Shown here piece after piece: positions 54,712-62,602 of a stretch of 64,000 bases of DNA (position 1 is its first letter; every line of letters begins with the position of its first letter). The notes under the pieces are model-generated. The model ran no database searches and was not told where the DNA came from. It worked only from the letters and a program-made list of their open reading frames with translations. A program made the position numbers and the translations under genes. The DNA is from Streptomyces sp. NBC_00459 (GTDB lineage Bacteria > Actinomycetota > Actinomycetes > Streptomycetales > Streptomycetaceae). Location: assembly GCF_036013955.1 (NCBI RefSeq), contig NZ_CP107903.1:1798001-1862000 (forward strand), read 5' to 3'.

Positions 54712-56109
54712 GTGACCAGACTCAGCGTCGAGATGCTGGCAGCGGACACCGTCGAGCCGATCACCTCGGCCGGCCATGCCCAGTTGGGTGTCGCCGTGCT
54801 CGCGGGCATCGCGCTCATCGTCCTGCTGATCACCAAGTTCAAGCTGCACGCCTTCCTGGCCCTGACCATCGGCTCGCTCGCGCTGGGCGCCTTCGCGGGC
54901 GCGCCGCTCGACAAGGCCATCGCCAGCTTCACCACCGGGCTCGGCTCGACGGTGGCCGGCGTGGGTGTCCTGATCGCCCTGGGCGCGATCCTGGGCAAGC
55001 TGCTCGCCGACTCCGGGGGCGCCGACCAGATCGTCGACACGATCCTGGCTCGGGCGTCGGGCCGGACGATGCCGTGGGCGATGGTCCTGATCGCCTCGGT
55101 GATCGGCCTGCCCCTGTTCTTCGAGGTCGGCGTCGTGCTGCTGATCCCGGTCGTGCTGATGGTCGCCAAGCGCGGCAACTACTCCCTGATGCGCATCGGC
55201 ATCCCGGCGCTCGCGGGCCTGTCCGTGATGCACGGCCTGGTCCCGCCGCACCCCGGCCCGCTGATCGCGATCGACGCGGTCGGCGCCAACCTCGGCGTGA
55301 CCCTGGCGCTCGGTGTCCTGGTCGCCATCCCGACGGTGATCATCGCCGGCCCGGTGTTCTCGCGGGTCGCGGCCCGCTGGGTCGACGTGCCCGCCCCTGA
55401 CCGCATGATCCCCCAGCGCCCGTCCGAGGACCTGGAGAAGCGTCCCGGCTTCGGCGCCACCCTGGCCACCATCCTGCTCCCCGTCGTCCTGATGCTGTCC
55501 AAGGCGCTGGTCGACATCATCATCGACGACCCGACGAACATGGCGCAGCGCGTCTTCGACGTGGTCGGCTCCCCGCTGATCGCCCTGCTCGCCGCCGTAC
55601 TCGTGGGCATCTTCACGCTGGGCCGCCCTGCCGAGTTCACCAAGGAACGGATCTCCCGGATCGTCGAGACGGGCCTCGCGCCCATCGCGGGCATCCTGCT
55701 GATCGTCGGCGCCGGCGGTGGCTTCAAGCAGACGCTGATCGACTCCGGGGTCGGCAAGATGGTCCTGGACATCTCCGAGGACTGGTCGATCCCCGCCCTG
55801 CTGCTGGCCTGGCTGATCGCGGTGGCGATCCGGCTGGCGACCGGTTCGGCGACGGTCGCCACGGTCTCGGCGGCCGGCCTCGTGGCCCCGCTCGCGGCCG
55901 ACATGTCGACGACCCACGCGGCCCTGCTGGTCCTGGCCATCGGCGCCGGCTCGCTCTTCTTCAGCCATGTCAACGACGCCGGATTCTGGCTGGTCAAGGA
56001 GTACTTCGGCCTGAACGTCGGCCAGACCCTCAAGACCTGGTCGGTCATGGAGACCATCATCTCCGTGGTCGCGGGCGGCCTGGTCCTGCTGCTCTCACTC
56101 GTGATCTAG
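54712..56109 (+). CDS. gntP: Gluconate permease, GntP family
   Basis: Proton-coupled gluconate importer with about 12 membrane spans, 465 residues. Family signatures: IGLPLFFEVGVVLLIPVVLMVAK (about 125-147), MHGLVPPHPGPLIAIDAVGANLG (about 175-197), TGSATVATVSAAGLVAPL (near 380) and SLFFSHVNDAGFWLVKEYFGLN (near 415). GTG start after a run reading aagcaagggaaccacc. 45 bp after gntK and 11 bp before the dehydrogenase. Confidence 0.94.
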   Translation: MTRLSVEMLAADTVEPITSAGHAQLGVAVLAGIALIVLLITKFKLHAFLALTIGSLALGAFAGAPLDKAIASFTTGLGSTVAGVGVLIALGAILGKLLADSGGADQIVDTILARASGRTMPWAMVLIASVIGLPLFFEVGVVLLIPVVLMVAKRGNYSLMRIGIPALAGLSVMHGLVPPHPGPLIAIDAVGANLGVTLALGVLVAIPTVIIAGPVFSRVAARWVDVPAPDRMIPQRPSEDLEKRPGFGATLATILLPVVLMLSKALVDIIIDDPTNMAQRVFDVVGSPLIALLAAVLVGIFTLGRPAEFTKERISRIVETGLAPIAGILLIVGAGGGFKQTLIDSGVGKMVLDISEDWSIPALLLAWLIAVAIRLATGSATVATVSAAGLVAPLAADMSTTHAALLVLAIGAGSLFFSHVNDAGFWLVKEYFGLNVGQTLKTWSVMETIISVVAGGLVLLLSLVI

Positions 56110-56120
56110 GGGGTACGAGA

Positions 56121-56897
56121 ATGACTGGACGTACGGGAACGAGTCACCCTCTGTTCGACATCAGCGGGCGTACCGCCCTGGTCACCGGGTCCAGCCGGGG
56201 CATCGGTTTCGCCCTGGCCCGGGGCCTCGCGGAGGCCGGCTGCACGGTCGTCCTCAACGGGCGCGACGGCGACCGGCTGACCAAGGCCGCCGCCGAGCTC
56301 TCCGGAGACATCCGCACCGCCGCGTTCGACGTCACCGACGGCTCCTCGGTCGCCGCCGGGATCGCGGACATCGAGGAGCGGGTCGGCCCGCTCGACATCC
56401 TGGTCAACAACGCGGGCATGCAACTGCGGGCCCCTCTCCTGGAGTTCACCGAGTCCGACTGGCACCGCATCCTCGACACCAACCTCACCAGCGCGTTCCT
56501 GGTGGGCCGGGAGGCGGCCCGCCGGATGACGGAACGCGGCCACGGCAAGATCATCAACATCTGCTCGGTGCAGAGCGAGGTGGCCCGCCCGGGCATCGCG
56601 CCCTACACGGCCACCAAGGGCGCGCTGAAGATGCTCACCAAGGGCATGTGCGCGGACTGGGGCCCGCACGGGGTCCAGGTCAACGCCCTCGGCCCCGGCT
56701 ACATCGAGACGGAACTGACCCAACCCCTGGTCGACGACCCGGAGTTCAGCGCCTGGGTGCGCAAACGCACCCCGGCCGGGCGGTGGGGGCGTACGGAGGA
56801 CCTGGTGGGCGGGGTGCTGTTCCTCGCCTCCCCGGCGGCGGACTTCGTCGGCGGTCAGGTGCTGTACGTCGACGGCGGCATGACCAGCGTCCTGTGA
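56121..56897 (+). CDS. idnO: SDR-family gluconate 5-dehydrogenase
   Basis: Interconverts gluconate and 5-ketogluconate with NAD(P)H, linking idonate and gluconate use. 258 residues, classical short-chain dehydrogenase. Cofactor motif VTGSSRGIGFALARGLAEAG (about 19-38), NNAGMQ (near 95), catalytic Ser in NICSVQSEVARP (near 150), Tyr-x3-Lys in IAPYTATKGALKML (near 163). The C-terminal PAADFVGGQVLYVDGGMTSVL is typical. The function call relies on the GntK/GntP/IdnD context; other sugar-acid SDRs look similar. The last bases lie at the left edge of a 124-bp tandem duplication. Confidence 0.85.
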   Translation: MTGRTGTSHPLFDISGRTALVTGSSRGIGFALARGLAEAGCTVVLNGRDGDRLTKAAAELSGDIRTAAFDVTDGSSVAAGIADIEERVGPLDILVNNAGMQLRAPLLEFTESDWHRILDTNLTSAFLVGREAARRMTERGHGKIINICSVQSEVARPGIAPYTATKGALKMLTKGMCADWGPHGVQVNALGPGYIETELTQPLVDDPEFSAWVRKRTPAGRWGRTEDLVGGVLFLASPAADFVGGQVLYVDGGMTSVL

Positions 56898-57141
56898 CGC
56901 GGACACGAAAGGGGTTCTCCCGATGCTCGGTTGCGTGATCCACGGCGAGGGCGACCTGCGGGTCGACGAGCTGCCGGTGCCCTCCCCCGGACCCGGTCAG
57001 GCGCTGGTGGCGGTCCGGTGACGCGGACACGAAAGGGGTTCTCCCGATGCTCGGTTGCGTGATCCACGGCGAGGGCGACCTGCGGGTCGACGAGCTGCCG
57101 GTGCCCTCCCCCGGACCCGGCCAGGCGCTGGTGGCGGTCCG
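56894..57141 (+). repeat. 124-bp direct tandem duplication spanning idnO end and idnD start
   Basis: Copy 1 (56894-57017) and copy 2 (57018-57141) are identical except T at 56997 versus C at 57121. The unit contains the idnO stop TGA, the idnD ribosome-binding site and the first 95 bp of idnD. Confidence 0.95.
56923..57021 (+). pseudogene. Truncated duplicate of the idnD 5' end
   Basis: Copy 1 of the duplication keeps the idnD ribosome-binding site and ATG and reads 32 codons identical to the true gene (starting MLGCVIHGEGDLRVDELPV). It then meets TGA at 57019-57021, created where copy 2 begins. It could be translated to a 32-residue fragment ahead of full-length idnD, 25 bp upstream of the real start, and might lower or couple idnD translation. 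Confidence 0.85.
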
Positions 57142-58117
57142 GTACGGCGGTGTCTGCGGCTCGGACCTGCACTACTGGCGGCACGGCGGGGTCGGCGACT
57201 TCCGCCTCAAGGAACCGATGGTGCTGGGCCACGAGGTCGTGGGGACGGTCGTCTCATACGGTGACGGAACGTCAGGACCCGCTGTGGGTAAGGAGGTTGC
57301 CGTGCACCCGGCGACCCCGTGCGGAGTGTGTCCGGAGTGCGCGTCCGGGCGGCGCAACGTCTGCCGGGACACGCGTTACCTCGGCAGCGCCGCCCGCACA
57401 CCCCACGTCCAGGGCGGCTTCGCGGCTCGACTGGTCGTCCCCGCCGACCAGTTGAGGCCCGTACCGGCAGGCCTGCCGCTGCACCTGGCGGCCCTCGCCG
57501 AACCCCTCTCGGTCGCCCTGCACGCTGTGCGCCGGGCCGGGGACGTCTCCGGCCGGCACGTCCTCGTCACCGGCGCCGGACCCATCGGGTGCCTGGTCGT
57601 CGCGGCGGCGAAGGCGGCCGGTGCGGCCCGCGTGACGGTCACGGACCTGCTCCCGCAGGCCCTGCGGTACGCGGCGGTCGCGGGCGCCGACTCGGTCGTA
57701 CGGGCGGACGATCCCGGCGATCCCGGGTGGCCGGCCGAGGTGGACGTGGCCGTCGAGGCGTCGGGGGTGGCCGCGGGTCTTGACACCTGCCTGCGGCTGG
57801 TGCGCCGGGGCGGGGTCGTCGTGCAGCTCGGGCTGCTGCCGCCCGGGCCCAGCCCCTTCGCGGGCAACCTCGTCGTCACACGGGAGATCGAACTGCGGGG
57901 CGCCTTCCGCTTCGACACGGAGTTCGACGACGCGCTGACCCTGCTTGCGGCTGCGCCGGCGCTGGACGGGCTGGTCAGTGCGGTGATCCCGGTCGAGGAG
58001 GCGGGGTCGGCGTTCGTGCTGGCGGCGGACCGGGGCAGGTCGTGCAAGGTGCTGCTCGATTTCGGCGGGAGCGCTCCGCTGGGGGCGTGGACCGCCGGTT
58101 CGTCGTCTGCGGGTTAG
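57047..58117 (+). CDS. idnD: Zinc-binding L-idonate 5-dehydrogenase-like alcohol dehydrogenase
   Basis: Medium-chain dehydrogenase, 356 residues, oxidising L-idonate to 5-ketogluconate by context. Catalytic zinc ligands: Cys in GGVCGSDLHYWRHG (near 39) and His-Glu in LGHEVVG (near 64). Structural zinc Cys cluster in CGVCPECASGRRNVC (near 93-107). Rossmann motif VTGAGPIGCLVVAAAKAAGA (near 175). The start ATG 57047 is in copy 2 of the tandem duplication; the identical site in copy 1 cannot give the full protein. Last gene of the gluconate/idonate operon. Confidence 0.88.
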   Translation: MLGCVIHGEGDLRVDELPVPSPGPGQALVAVRYGGVCGSDLHYWRHGGVGDFRLKEPMVLGHEVVGTVVSYGDGTSGPAVGKEVAVHPATPCGVCPECASGRRNVCRDTRYLGSAARTPHVQGGFAARLVVPADQLRPVPAGLPLHLAALAEPLSVALHAVRRAGDVSGRHVLVTGAGPIGCLVVAAAKAAGAARVTVTDLLPQALRYAAVAGADSVVRADDPGDPGWPAEVDVAVEASGVAAGLDTCLRLVRRGGVVVQLGLLPPGPSPFAGNLVVTREIELRGAFRFDTEFDDALTLLAAAPALDGLVSAVIPVEEAGSAFVLAADRGRSCKVLLDFGGSAPLGAWTAGSSSAG

Positions 58118-58143
58118 TCGACCGCGGGTCCGCTGTGGCTGGT

Positions 58144-58175
58144 CGCGCGGTTCCCCGCGCCCCTTCGGGGGCGCC
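58144..58175. repeat. Dispersed intergenic repeat, copy C
   Basis: cgcgcggttccccgcgcccc (58144-58163), one base different from copy A, followed by ttcgggggcgcc, which can pair back with the core as in copy B. Lies between convergent idnD and the cytochrome gene and may act as their terminator. Confidence 0.65.
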
Positions 58176-58193
58176 CGGCACCGGATCGTCGGC

Positions 58194-58820
58194 TCAGGGG
58201 CGCCACAGCGGATGCTCGCTCTCCGCCCACCTCTTGCTCACCGAGCCCGTCCGGAGGCCCCGGCGGGCCTCCGGGTCGCCCAGGGCCATGCCGATGTGGC
58301 CGGCCAGGACGATGCCGATGGTGAGCGCCAGCCAGTCGTGGACGAAGGTCGCGCTGGTGCGCCACATCAGCGGGGTGAGATGGGTGAACCACATGAGCAG
58401 GCCCGTGCCGAGCATGACCAGGGTGGCGCCCGCGATCCAGGACGCGTAGATCTTCTGGCCCGCGTTGAACTTGGCCGCCGGGCGCGAGGTGCTGCGCTTG
58501 TCGCGTCGTAGGGCCGCGCGCAGCCAGACCCGGTCGTGCGGGCCGAAGCGGTTGAGGTGGCCCAGGTCGGCGCGGAAGGCGCGGGAGGCCAGTCCGGCCA
58601 GGACGGGTACCGGCAGGGCGAGACCCGCCCATTCATGGACGCGGACCACCAGTTCGCGGCGGCCGACCAGCTCGGCGAACACGGGGAGATACAGACAGGC
58701 CGCCGTCACCACGCACACGCCCATCAGCGCGGCCGTCGCGCGGTGCACCCACTTCTGGGAGCGGCCGAAGCGGCGTACCTCCGAGGTGGAGGGCGCCCGG
58801 GCGTCAGCTCGTAGGCTCAT
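58194..58820 (-). CDS. Cytochrome b-type membrane protein (redox partner of the molybdopterin enzyme)
   Basis: 208 residues with four apparent membrane spans. Heme-ligand candidates: His in KWVHRATAALM (near 26), VRVHEWAGLAL (near 62), ATFVHDWLALTIGIV (near 160) and LAGHIGMALGD (near 175). The pattern fits di-heme cytochrome b561/FdnI-like subunits that carry electrons between a quinone pool and an exported redox enzyme. Its start overlaps the molybdopterin oxidoreductase gene by 17 bp, so the two are translationally coupled and probably form one complex. Confidence 0.8.
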   Translation of the reverse strand: MSLRADARAPSTSEVRRFGRSQKWVHRATAALMGVCVVTAACLYLPVFAELVGRRELVVRVHEWAGLALPVPVLAGLASRAFRADLGHLNRFGPHDRVWLRAALRRDKRSTSRPAAKFNAGQKIYASWIAGATLVMLGTGLLMWFTHLTPLMWRTSATFVHDWLALTIGIVLAGHIGMALGDPEARRGLRTGSVSKRWAESEHPLWRP

Positions 58821-59562
58821 CGTCGCGTCCGTTCGATTTGCCGACCCAGGCGTCGATGTCGTAGCCGCGGTTCTCCCAGTAGCCGGCCCGTACGTTCTCG
58901 GTGACCGTGATGCCGGAGAGCCACTTGGCGGACTTGTAGAAGTACATGGGGGCTACGTAGAGGCGGACCGGGCCGCCGTGGCTGTGGCTCAGGTCCTTGT
59001 CCTGCATGCGCAGTGCGACCAGGACGTCCGCGCGGCGGGCCTGGTCGAGGGTGAGGCTCTCGGTGTAGGCGCCGTCGAAGCAGGTGAAGCGCACCGCTCC
59101 GGCCGAGGAGCGCACTCCCGCCGCGTCCAGGAGCCGGGACAGCCGTACCCCTTCGAAGGGCGTGCCGGGCACCCGCCAGCCGGTGACGCACTGCACGTCC
59201 TTGACCATCCTGGTCTGAGGCATCGCGCGCAGGTCGGCCAGGGTGTACGTGGTGGGTCGGTCGACGAGACCGTCGATCTTCAGCTGGTAGTTCCGCGCGT
59301 CCTTGCGGGGTACGGAGGACGTCACCGAGTAGTAGCGGAAGCCGCCGCCGTTCGGGAGGAGGCCGGTCAGGCCGGTGGGGTCGTTCTCCGCCGCGCCGGC
59401 GAGGAAGGACTCCATGCCGCGCTGGAGGGTGGGCGCGGCGACCACGCCGAGGGCGCCCAGACCGAGGGTGCCGAGCAGCACCCGTCGGCCGATGGGTGTA
59501 CCCCGGTCGGGCCCTTCGCGTTCTTCGGGTCGTTCGGGCTCTTCGGGTCGTTCGGAGTTCAC
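58804..59562 (-). CDS. Tat-exported molybdopterin-dependent oxidoreductase (sulfite-oxidase fold)
   Basis: 252 residues. N-terminal charged repeat (ERPEEPERPEERE), then a twin-arginine-type signal GRRVLLGTLGLGALGVVAAP (about 24-43). The mature domain is an Oxidored_molyb/SUOX fold with YQLKIDGLVDRPTTYTLADLRAMP (near 115) and the molybdenum-ligating Cys in DVQCVTGWRVPG (near 146), VRFTCFDGAYTESL, HSHGGPVRLYVAPMYFYKSAKWL (near 205). Similar to MsrP/YedY-like and related exported enzymes; natural substrate unknown. The start is uncertain: GTG 59562 gives the best signal peptide but has no Shine-Dalgarno. Coupled to the cytochrome b gene. Confidence 0.82.
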   Translation of the reverse strand: MNSERPEEPERPEEREGPDRGTPIGRRVLLGTLGLGALGVVAAPTLQRGMESFLAGAAENDPTGLTGLLPNGGGFRYYSVTSSVPRKDARNYQLKIDGLVDRPTTYTLADLRAMPQTRMVKDVQCVTGWRVPGTPFEGVRLSRLLDAAGVRSSAGAVRFTCFDGAYTESLTLDQARRADVLVALRMQDKDLSHSHGGPVRLYVAPMYFYKSAKWLSGITVTENVRAGYWENRGYDIDAWVGKSNGRDDEPTS

Positions 59563-59673
59563 GTATCCATTCGAACACCCGCGACCCCTGTGGAGCCAGG
59601 GATCGCGGGTGCGCGTCAGACTTCCGTAACCGCTTCTCACCCTCTTCTCAGGCGGCGGCCCCGGAACGGGTGC

Positions 59674-61239
59674 TCAGGAGGACGCTTCCGCGGATTCCGC
59701 CGACTCCGCCGCCTTGTCCAGCTGGAACGCCTGGTTGCCGAGCCCGATGCGTGCGTGCACCTCGGGCCTGCGGGAGCGCAGGACCAGGCCCTGGACCAGG
59801 CCGAGGACCACGGCGGCGCCGATGACGCCGGGCAGCACCCAGTTGAGGGAGGAGTCCGGGCCCGTACCGACCAGGATGTCGAAGTCCTTGATCGTGTAGA
59901 AGGCGATGACGAGCAGCGCGGTGCCCGCCAGCGCGGAGGTCACCAGACGCCAGGCCTGGGCGCCGACCGCGCCACGACGGGCGAAGAAGACGATGACCGA
60001 GAGGGAGGCCGCCGCCATCAGCACGATCACGCCCAGGGCGCCGATGTTGCCCAGCCAGGTGAACAGCTTCAGCACGGGAGTGGTCGGGTCGCCCACCGGT
60101 CCGTCGTCGGAGACCGCGAAGGCGGCCACGAGCGCCACGGCCACGACGGTCTGCAGGAGCGAGCCGGTGCCGGGCGCACCGCTCGCGCCGGTGGTACGGC
60201 CGAAGGTCGCGGGCAGCAGCCCTTCGCGGCCCATGGCGAAGGCGTACCGGGCGACGACGTTGTGGAAGCTGAGCAGCGCCGCGAACATGCCCGTCACGAA
60301 CAGGACGTGCAGGATGTCCGTGAAGGTGCCGCCGAGCCGGGACTCGGTGAGGGAGAACAGCAGTCCGGCGCTCTCCTTCTGCGCGGTGCCGATGATCGCG
60401 GAGGGGCCGGCGGCGACGGTGAACGCCCATGAGCTGATCGCGAAGAAGACGGCGACGAAGCTGACGGCGAGGAACATCACGCGCGGGACGAGGACGTGCG
60501 GCCGGCTCGTCTCCTCGGCGTACACGGGGGCCTGTTCGAAGCCGGTGAAGGCGGCGATGCAGAAGCACAGGGCGGTGCCGACGCCCGCGCCGGTGAGGGT
60601 GTCCGGGTTGAAGGCGTGCAGCGACAGGCCCTCCTTCGCCGGGTCGGCGACGGCGGCGATGTCGAAGATGACGACGAGGGCGACCTCGATGACGATCAGC
60701 ACGCCGAGCACGCGCGCGTTGACGTCGATCTTCAACCAGCCGAGCGCTCCGACGGCCAGCGCGGCCAGCAACGCCGGTATCCACCAGGCGATTTCAGTGT
60801 CCAGGTAGGTGGAGAACAGCCCGGACACTTCGAAGCCGAAGATGCCGTAGATGCCGACTTGGAGGGCGTTGTAGGCGACGAGCGCGAGCATCGCGGCGCC
60901 CGCCCCCGCGGTGCCGCCGAGTCCGCGCGAGATGTACGCGTAGAAGGCGCCCGCGTTGTGGACGTGGCGGCTCATCTCGGCGTACCCGACGCTGAAGAGG
61001 ACGAGGACGACGCCGAGGAGGACGAACAGGAGGGGCTGGCCGACGATGCCCATCACCGCGAATGTAGTGGGCATGACACCAGCTACCACCATGAGGGGAG
61101 CGGTTGCGGCGAGCACGGAGAGCAGCAGCCCTCCGGTGCCGAGGCGGTCGGCGCGCAGTGCGCGGTCCTGCCCCTTGAACGTACTGATGCCGTTGCTGCC
61201 GGCACTGGGTCTACTCGTGCTCGAACTGCCCGTCGTCAT
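59674..61239 (-). CDS. APC-superfamily amino acid permease
   Basis: Secondary transporter of 521 residues with about 12 membrane spans. APC landmarks: LLLSVLAATAPLMVVAGVMP (span 1, unwound near APLMV), YAEMSRHVHNAGAFYAYISRGLGG (about 87-110), FCIAAFTGFEQAPVYAEETSRPHVLVPRVM (near 215-245) and SFHNVVARYAFAMGREGLLP (near 330). The Phe-Glu pair in span 6 resembles cationic/neutral amino acid permeases. The C-terminal DKAAESAESAEASS is a short repetitive tail. ATG 61239 with AAAGGAC upstream. Substrate unknown; 58 bp downstream of the unknown protein gene, possibly same operon. Confidence 0.88.
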   Translation of the reverse strand: MTTGSSSTSRPSAGSNGISTFKGQDRALRADRLGTGGLLLSVLAATAPLMVVAGVMPTTFAVMGIVGQPLLFVLLGVVLVLFSVGYAEMSRHVHNAGAFYAYISRGLGGTAGAGAAMLALVAYNALQVGIYGIFGFEVSGLFSTYLDTEIAWWIPALLAALAVGALGWLKIDVNARVLGVLIVIEVALVVIFDIAAVADPAKEGLSLHAFNPDTLTGAGVGTALCFCIAAFTGFEQAPVYAEETSRPHVLVPRVMFLAVSFVAVFFAISSWAFTVAAGPSAIIGTAQKESAGLLFSLTESRLGGTFTDILHVLFVTGMFAALLSFHNVVARYAFAMGREGLLPATFGRTTGASGAPGTGSLLQTVVAVALVAAFAVSDDGPVGDPTTPVLKLFTWLGNIGALGVIVLMAAASLSVIVFFARRGAVGAQAWRLVTSALAGTALLVIAFYTIKDFDILVGTGPDSSLNWVLPGVIGAAVVLGLVQGLVLRSRRPEVHARIGLGNQAFQLDKAAESAESAEASS

Positions 61240-61297
61240 CGCGGGGTTGTCCTTTCGGGCGTATGGAAATTTTCAGTGGTGCGTGAAGCGTGGGGCG

Positions 61298-62266
61298 TTA
61301 CACCGTGCCGAGCGCGGTGGCGCGGGCGGCACGGAAGGCGGTGAACGGGTCGCGGTCCGGGTAGGACCACGGGACGGGCGTCTGGTGGTGGCCGATCCGG
61401 TGGAACAGTGCGGCTGCCTCCGCGCCCCTGCCCTCGCAGAACTTCGCGTGGGCAAGGAAGTTGAGGTCGATCAGGCGGCGCGGATGGTCTTCGCGCTCCC
61501 ACTCCAGCCACCAGTCGAAGGCCGCCTTCATCACCTGGCGGGCCCGCCGCCCGACCCAGTGCCCGGAGGACGCCGGGTCGGTGGACTCCAGGCCCGCGGC
61601 GGCGAGGACGCGGTAGCGCTCGGCGTGTGCGACGACCGGCAGGATCGCCAACGGCGAGTCGGCGGGGGCCTGTTCGACGGCCCAGTTGGCGAAGTCGTAC
61701 ACCTCGTGCAGCGGGTCCTGGCCGGCGGAGGTACGGCGCTCGGCGAGGCGCGCGATCATCAGATGGTGGGCGTGGTGGTGGTCCGGGTAGCGGTGCCGGA
61801 CCTCGTCGAAGAGCTGCACGACGGTCTCCTCGGTGCCCATGTTCCGCTCCAGCCGGAGCAGCCCGAGCCAGGGCGTGGGGTCGGCGGGAGCGAGCGCGGC
61901 GGCGGCGTGGCAGGCGTCGCGGGCCCGGACCGGCTTGTCCTTGCCCGAGAGGACCCGCTGGACAGTGGCCGCGGCGAGCAGGACGGAGGCGTCGGCGGAC
62001 TCCGGTTCGGCGACGAGCCAGTCGCGGGCCCAGGCCGCGGTACCGGACTCCAGGGCGAGGACGGTGACCCGGTGCCCCCGGCGGTCCCAGTCGTCGCCGG
62101 TGGAGGTGAGCAGTGCGCGGACGTCCTGCCAGCGCCCCTGAGCCAGCGAGGCGCGCGCGGCGACGAGTTCGGTGTCGTCGAGCGCGGCGTCGAAGGCCTG
62201 GGCGGCGCGTTTGCGGCCACGGCCCAGAGGTGGTGGAGGTGGAGACACCGCGGGGAACTTCCTCAC
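61298..62266 (-). CDS. Hypothetical helical-repeat protein
   Basis: 322 residues, not recognised. N-terminal Pro run (VSPPPPPLGRGRKRAAQAF) and then alternating helices rich in Ala/Leu/Arg (AARASLAQGRWQDVRALLTST, ADPTPWLGLLRLERNMG, FDEVRHRYPDHHHAHHLMIARLAERR, VMKAAFDWWLEWER, AHAKFCEGRGAEAAALFHRIG). This looks like a TPR-type solenoid. The His-rich YPDHHHAHHLM segment is distinctive. GTG 62266 lacks a clear ribosome-binding site, so the start is uncertain. Just upstream of the APC permease on the same strand. Confidence 0.7.
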   Translation of the reverse strand: MRKFPAVSPPPPPLGRGRKRAAQAFDAALDDTELVAARASLAQGRWQDVRALLTSTGDDWDRRGHRVTVLALESGTAAWARDWLVAEPESADASVLLAAATVQRVLSGKDKPVRARDACHAAAALAPADPTPWLGLLRLERNMGTEETVVQLFDEVRHRYPDHHHAHHLMIARLAERRTSAGQDPLHEVYDFANWAVEQAPADSPLAILPVVAHAERYRVLAAAGLESTDPASSGHWVGRRARQVMKAAFDWWLEWEREDHPRRLIDLNFLAHAKFCEGRGAEAAALFHRIGHHQTPVPWSYPDRDPFTAFRAARATALGTV

Positions 62267-62365
62267 ACGACGCGGTCTGTTGACGGCGATCGTTCGACAG
62301 CCATCGGTTGATCACGGACAGCAAACCCTCCACGAATGCTTCACGTCAAGGCCGGAAATGTATGC

Positions 62366-62375
62366 GACACGTGTC
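62366..62375. promoter_or_regulatory. Perfect 10-bp palindrome in a divergent promoter region
   Basis: gacacgtgtc in the AT-richer centre (cacgtgtcaattaagcatc) of the 336-bp gap 62267-62602 between divergent genes. Candidate operator; the regulator is not identified. The rest of the gap shows nothing else. Confidence 0.35.
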
Positions 62376-62602
62376 AATTAAGCATCTGTGTAGGACGGTT
62401 GACCTACCGAACGACAGACCCCCGCACGACCCTCCAACCCCACAGAGATGACGTTAAGTCGCGACACGGCCACCGCCCGGACATGGACGTGACCCTGCCG
62501 ACTCCACGATTCCGTCACATCCCCGGGGCAGGACTCGTCGGGGGCGGATACAGTCGGCCTTTACCACACCCGACAATCTGCCCCGCCATCGAGGTACCTC
62601 GC

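Noticed and set aside
56923..57021. A genuine 32-residue small protein gene
   Set aside because: It is an exact copy of the idnD 5' end ending at a duplication junction, so it is better treated as a truncated duplicate.
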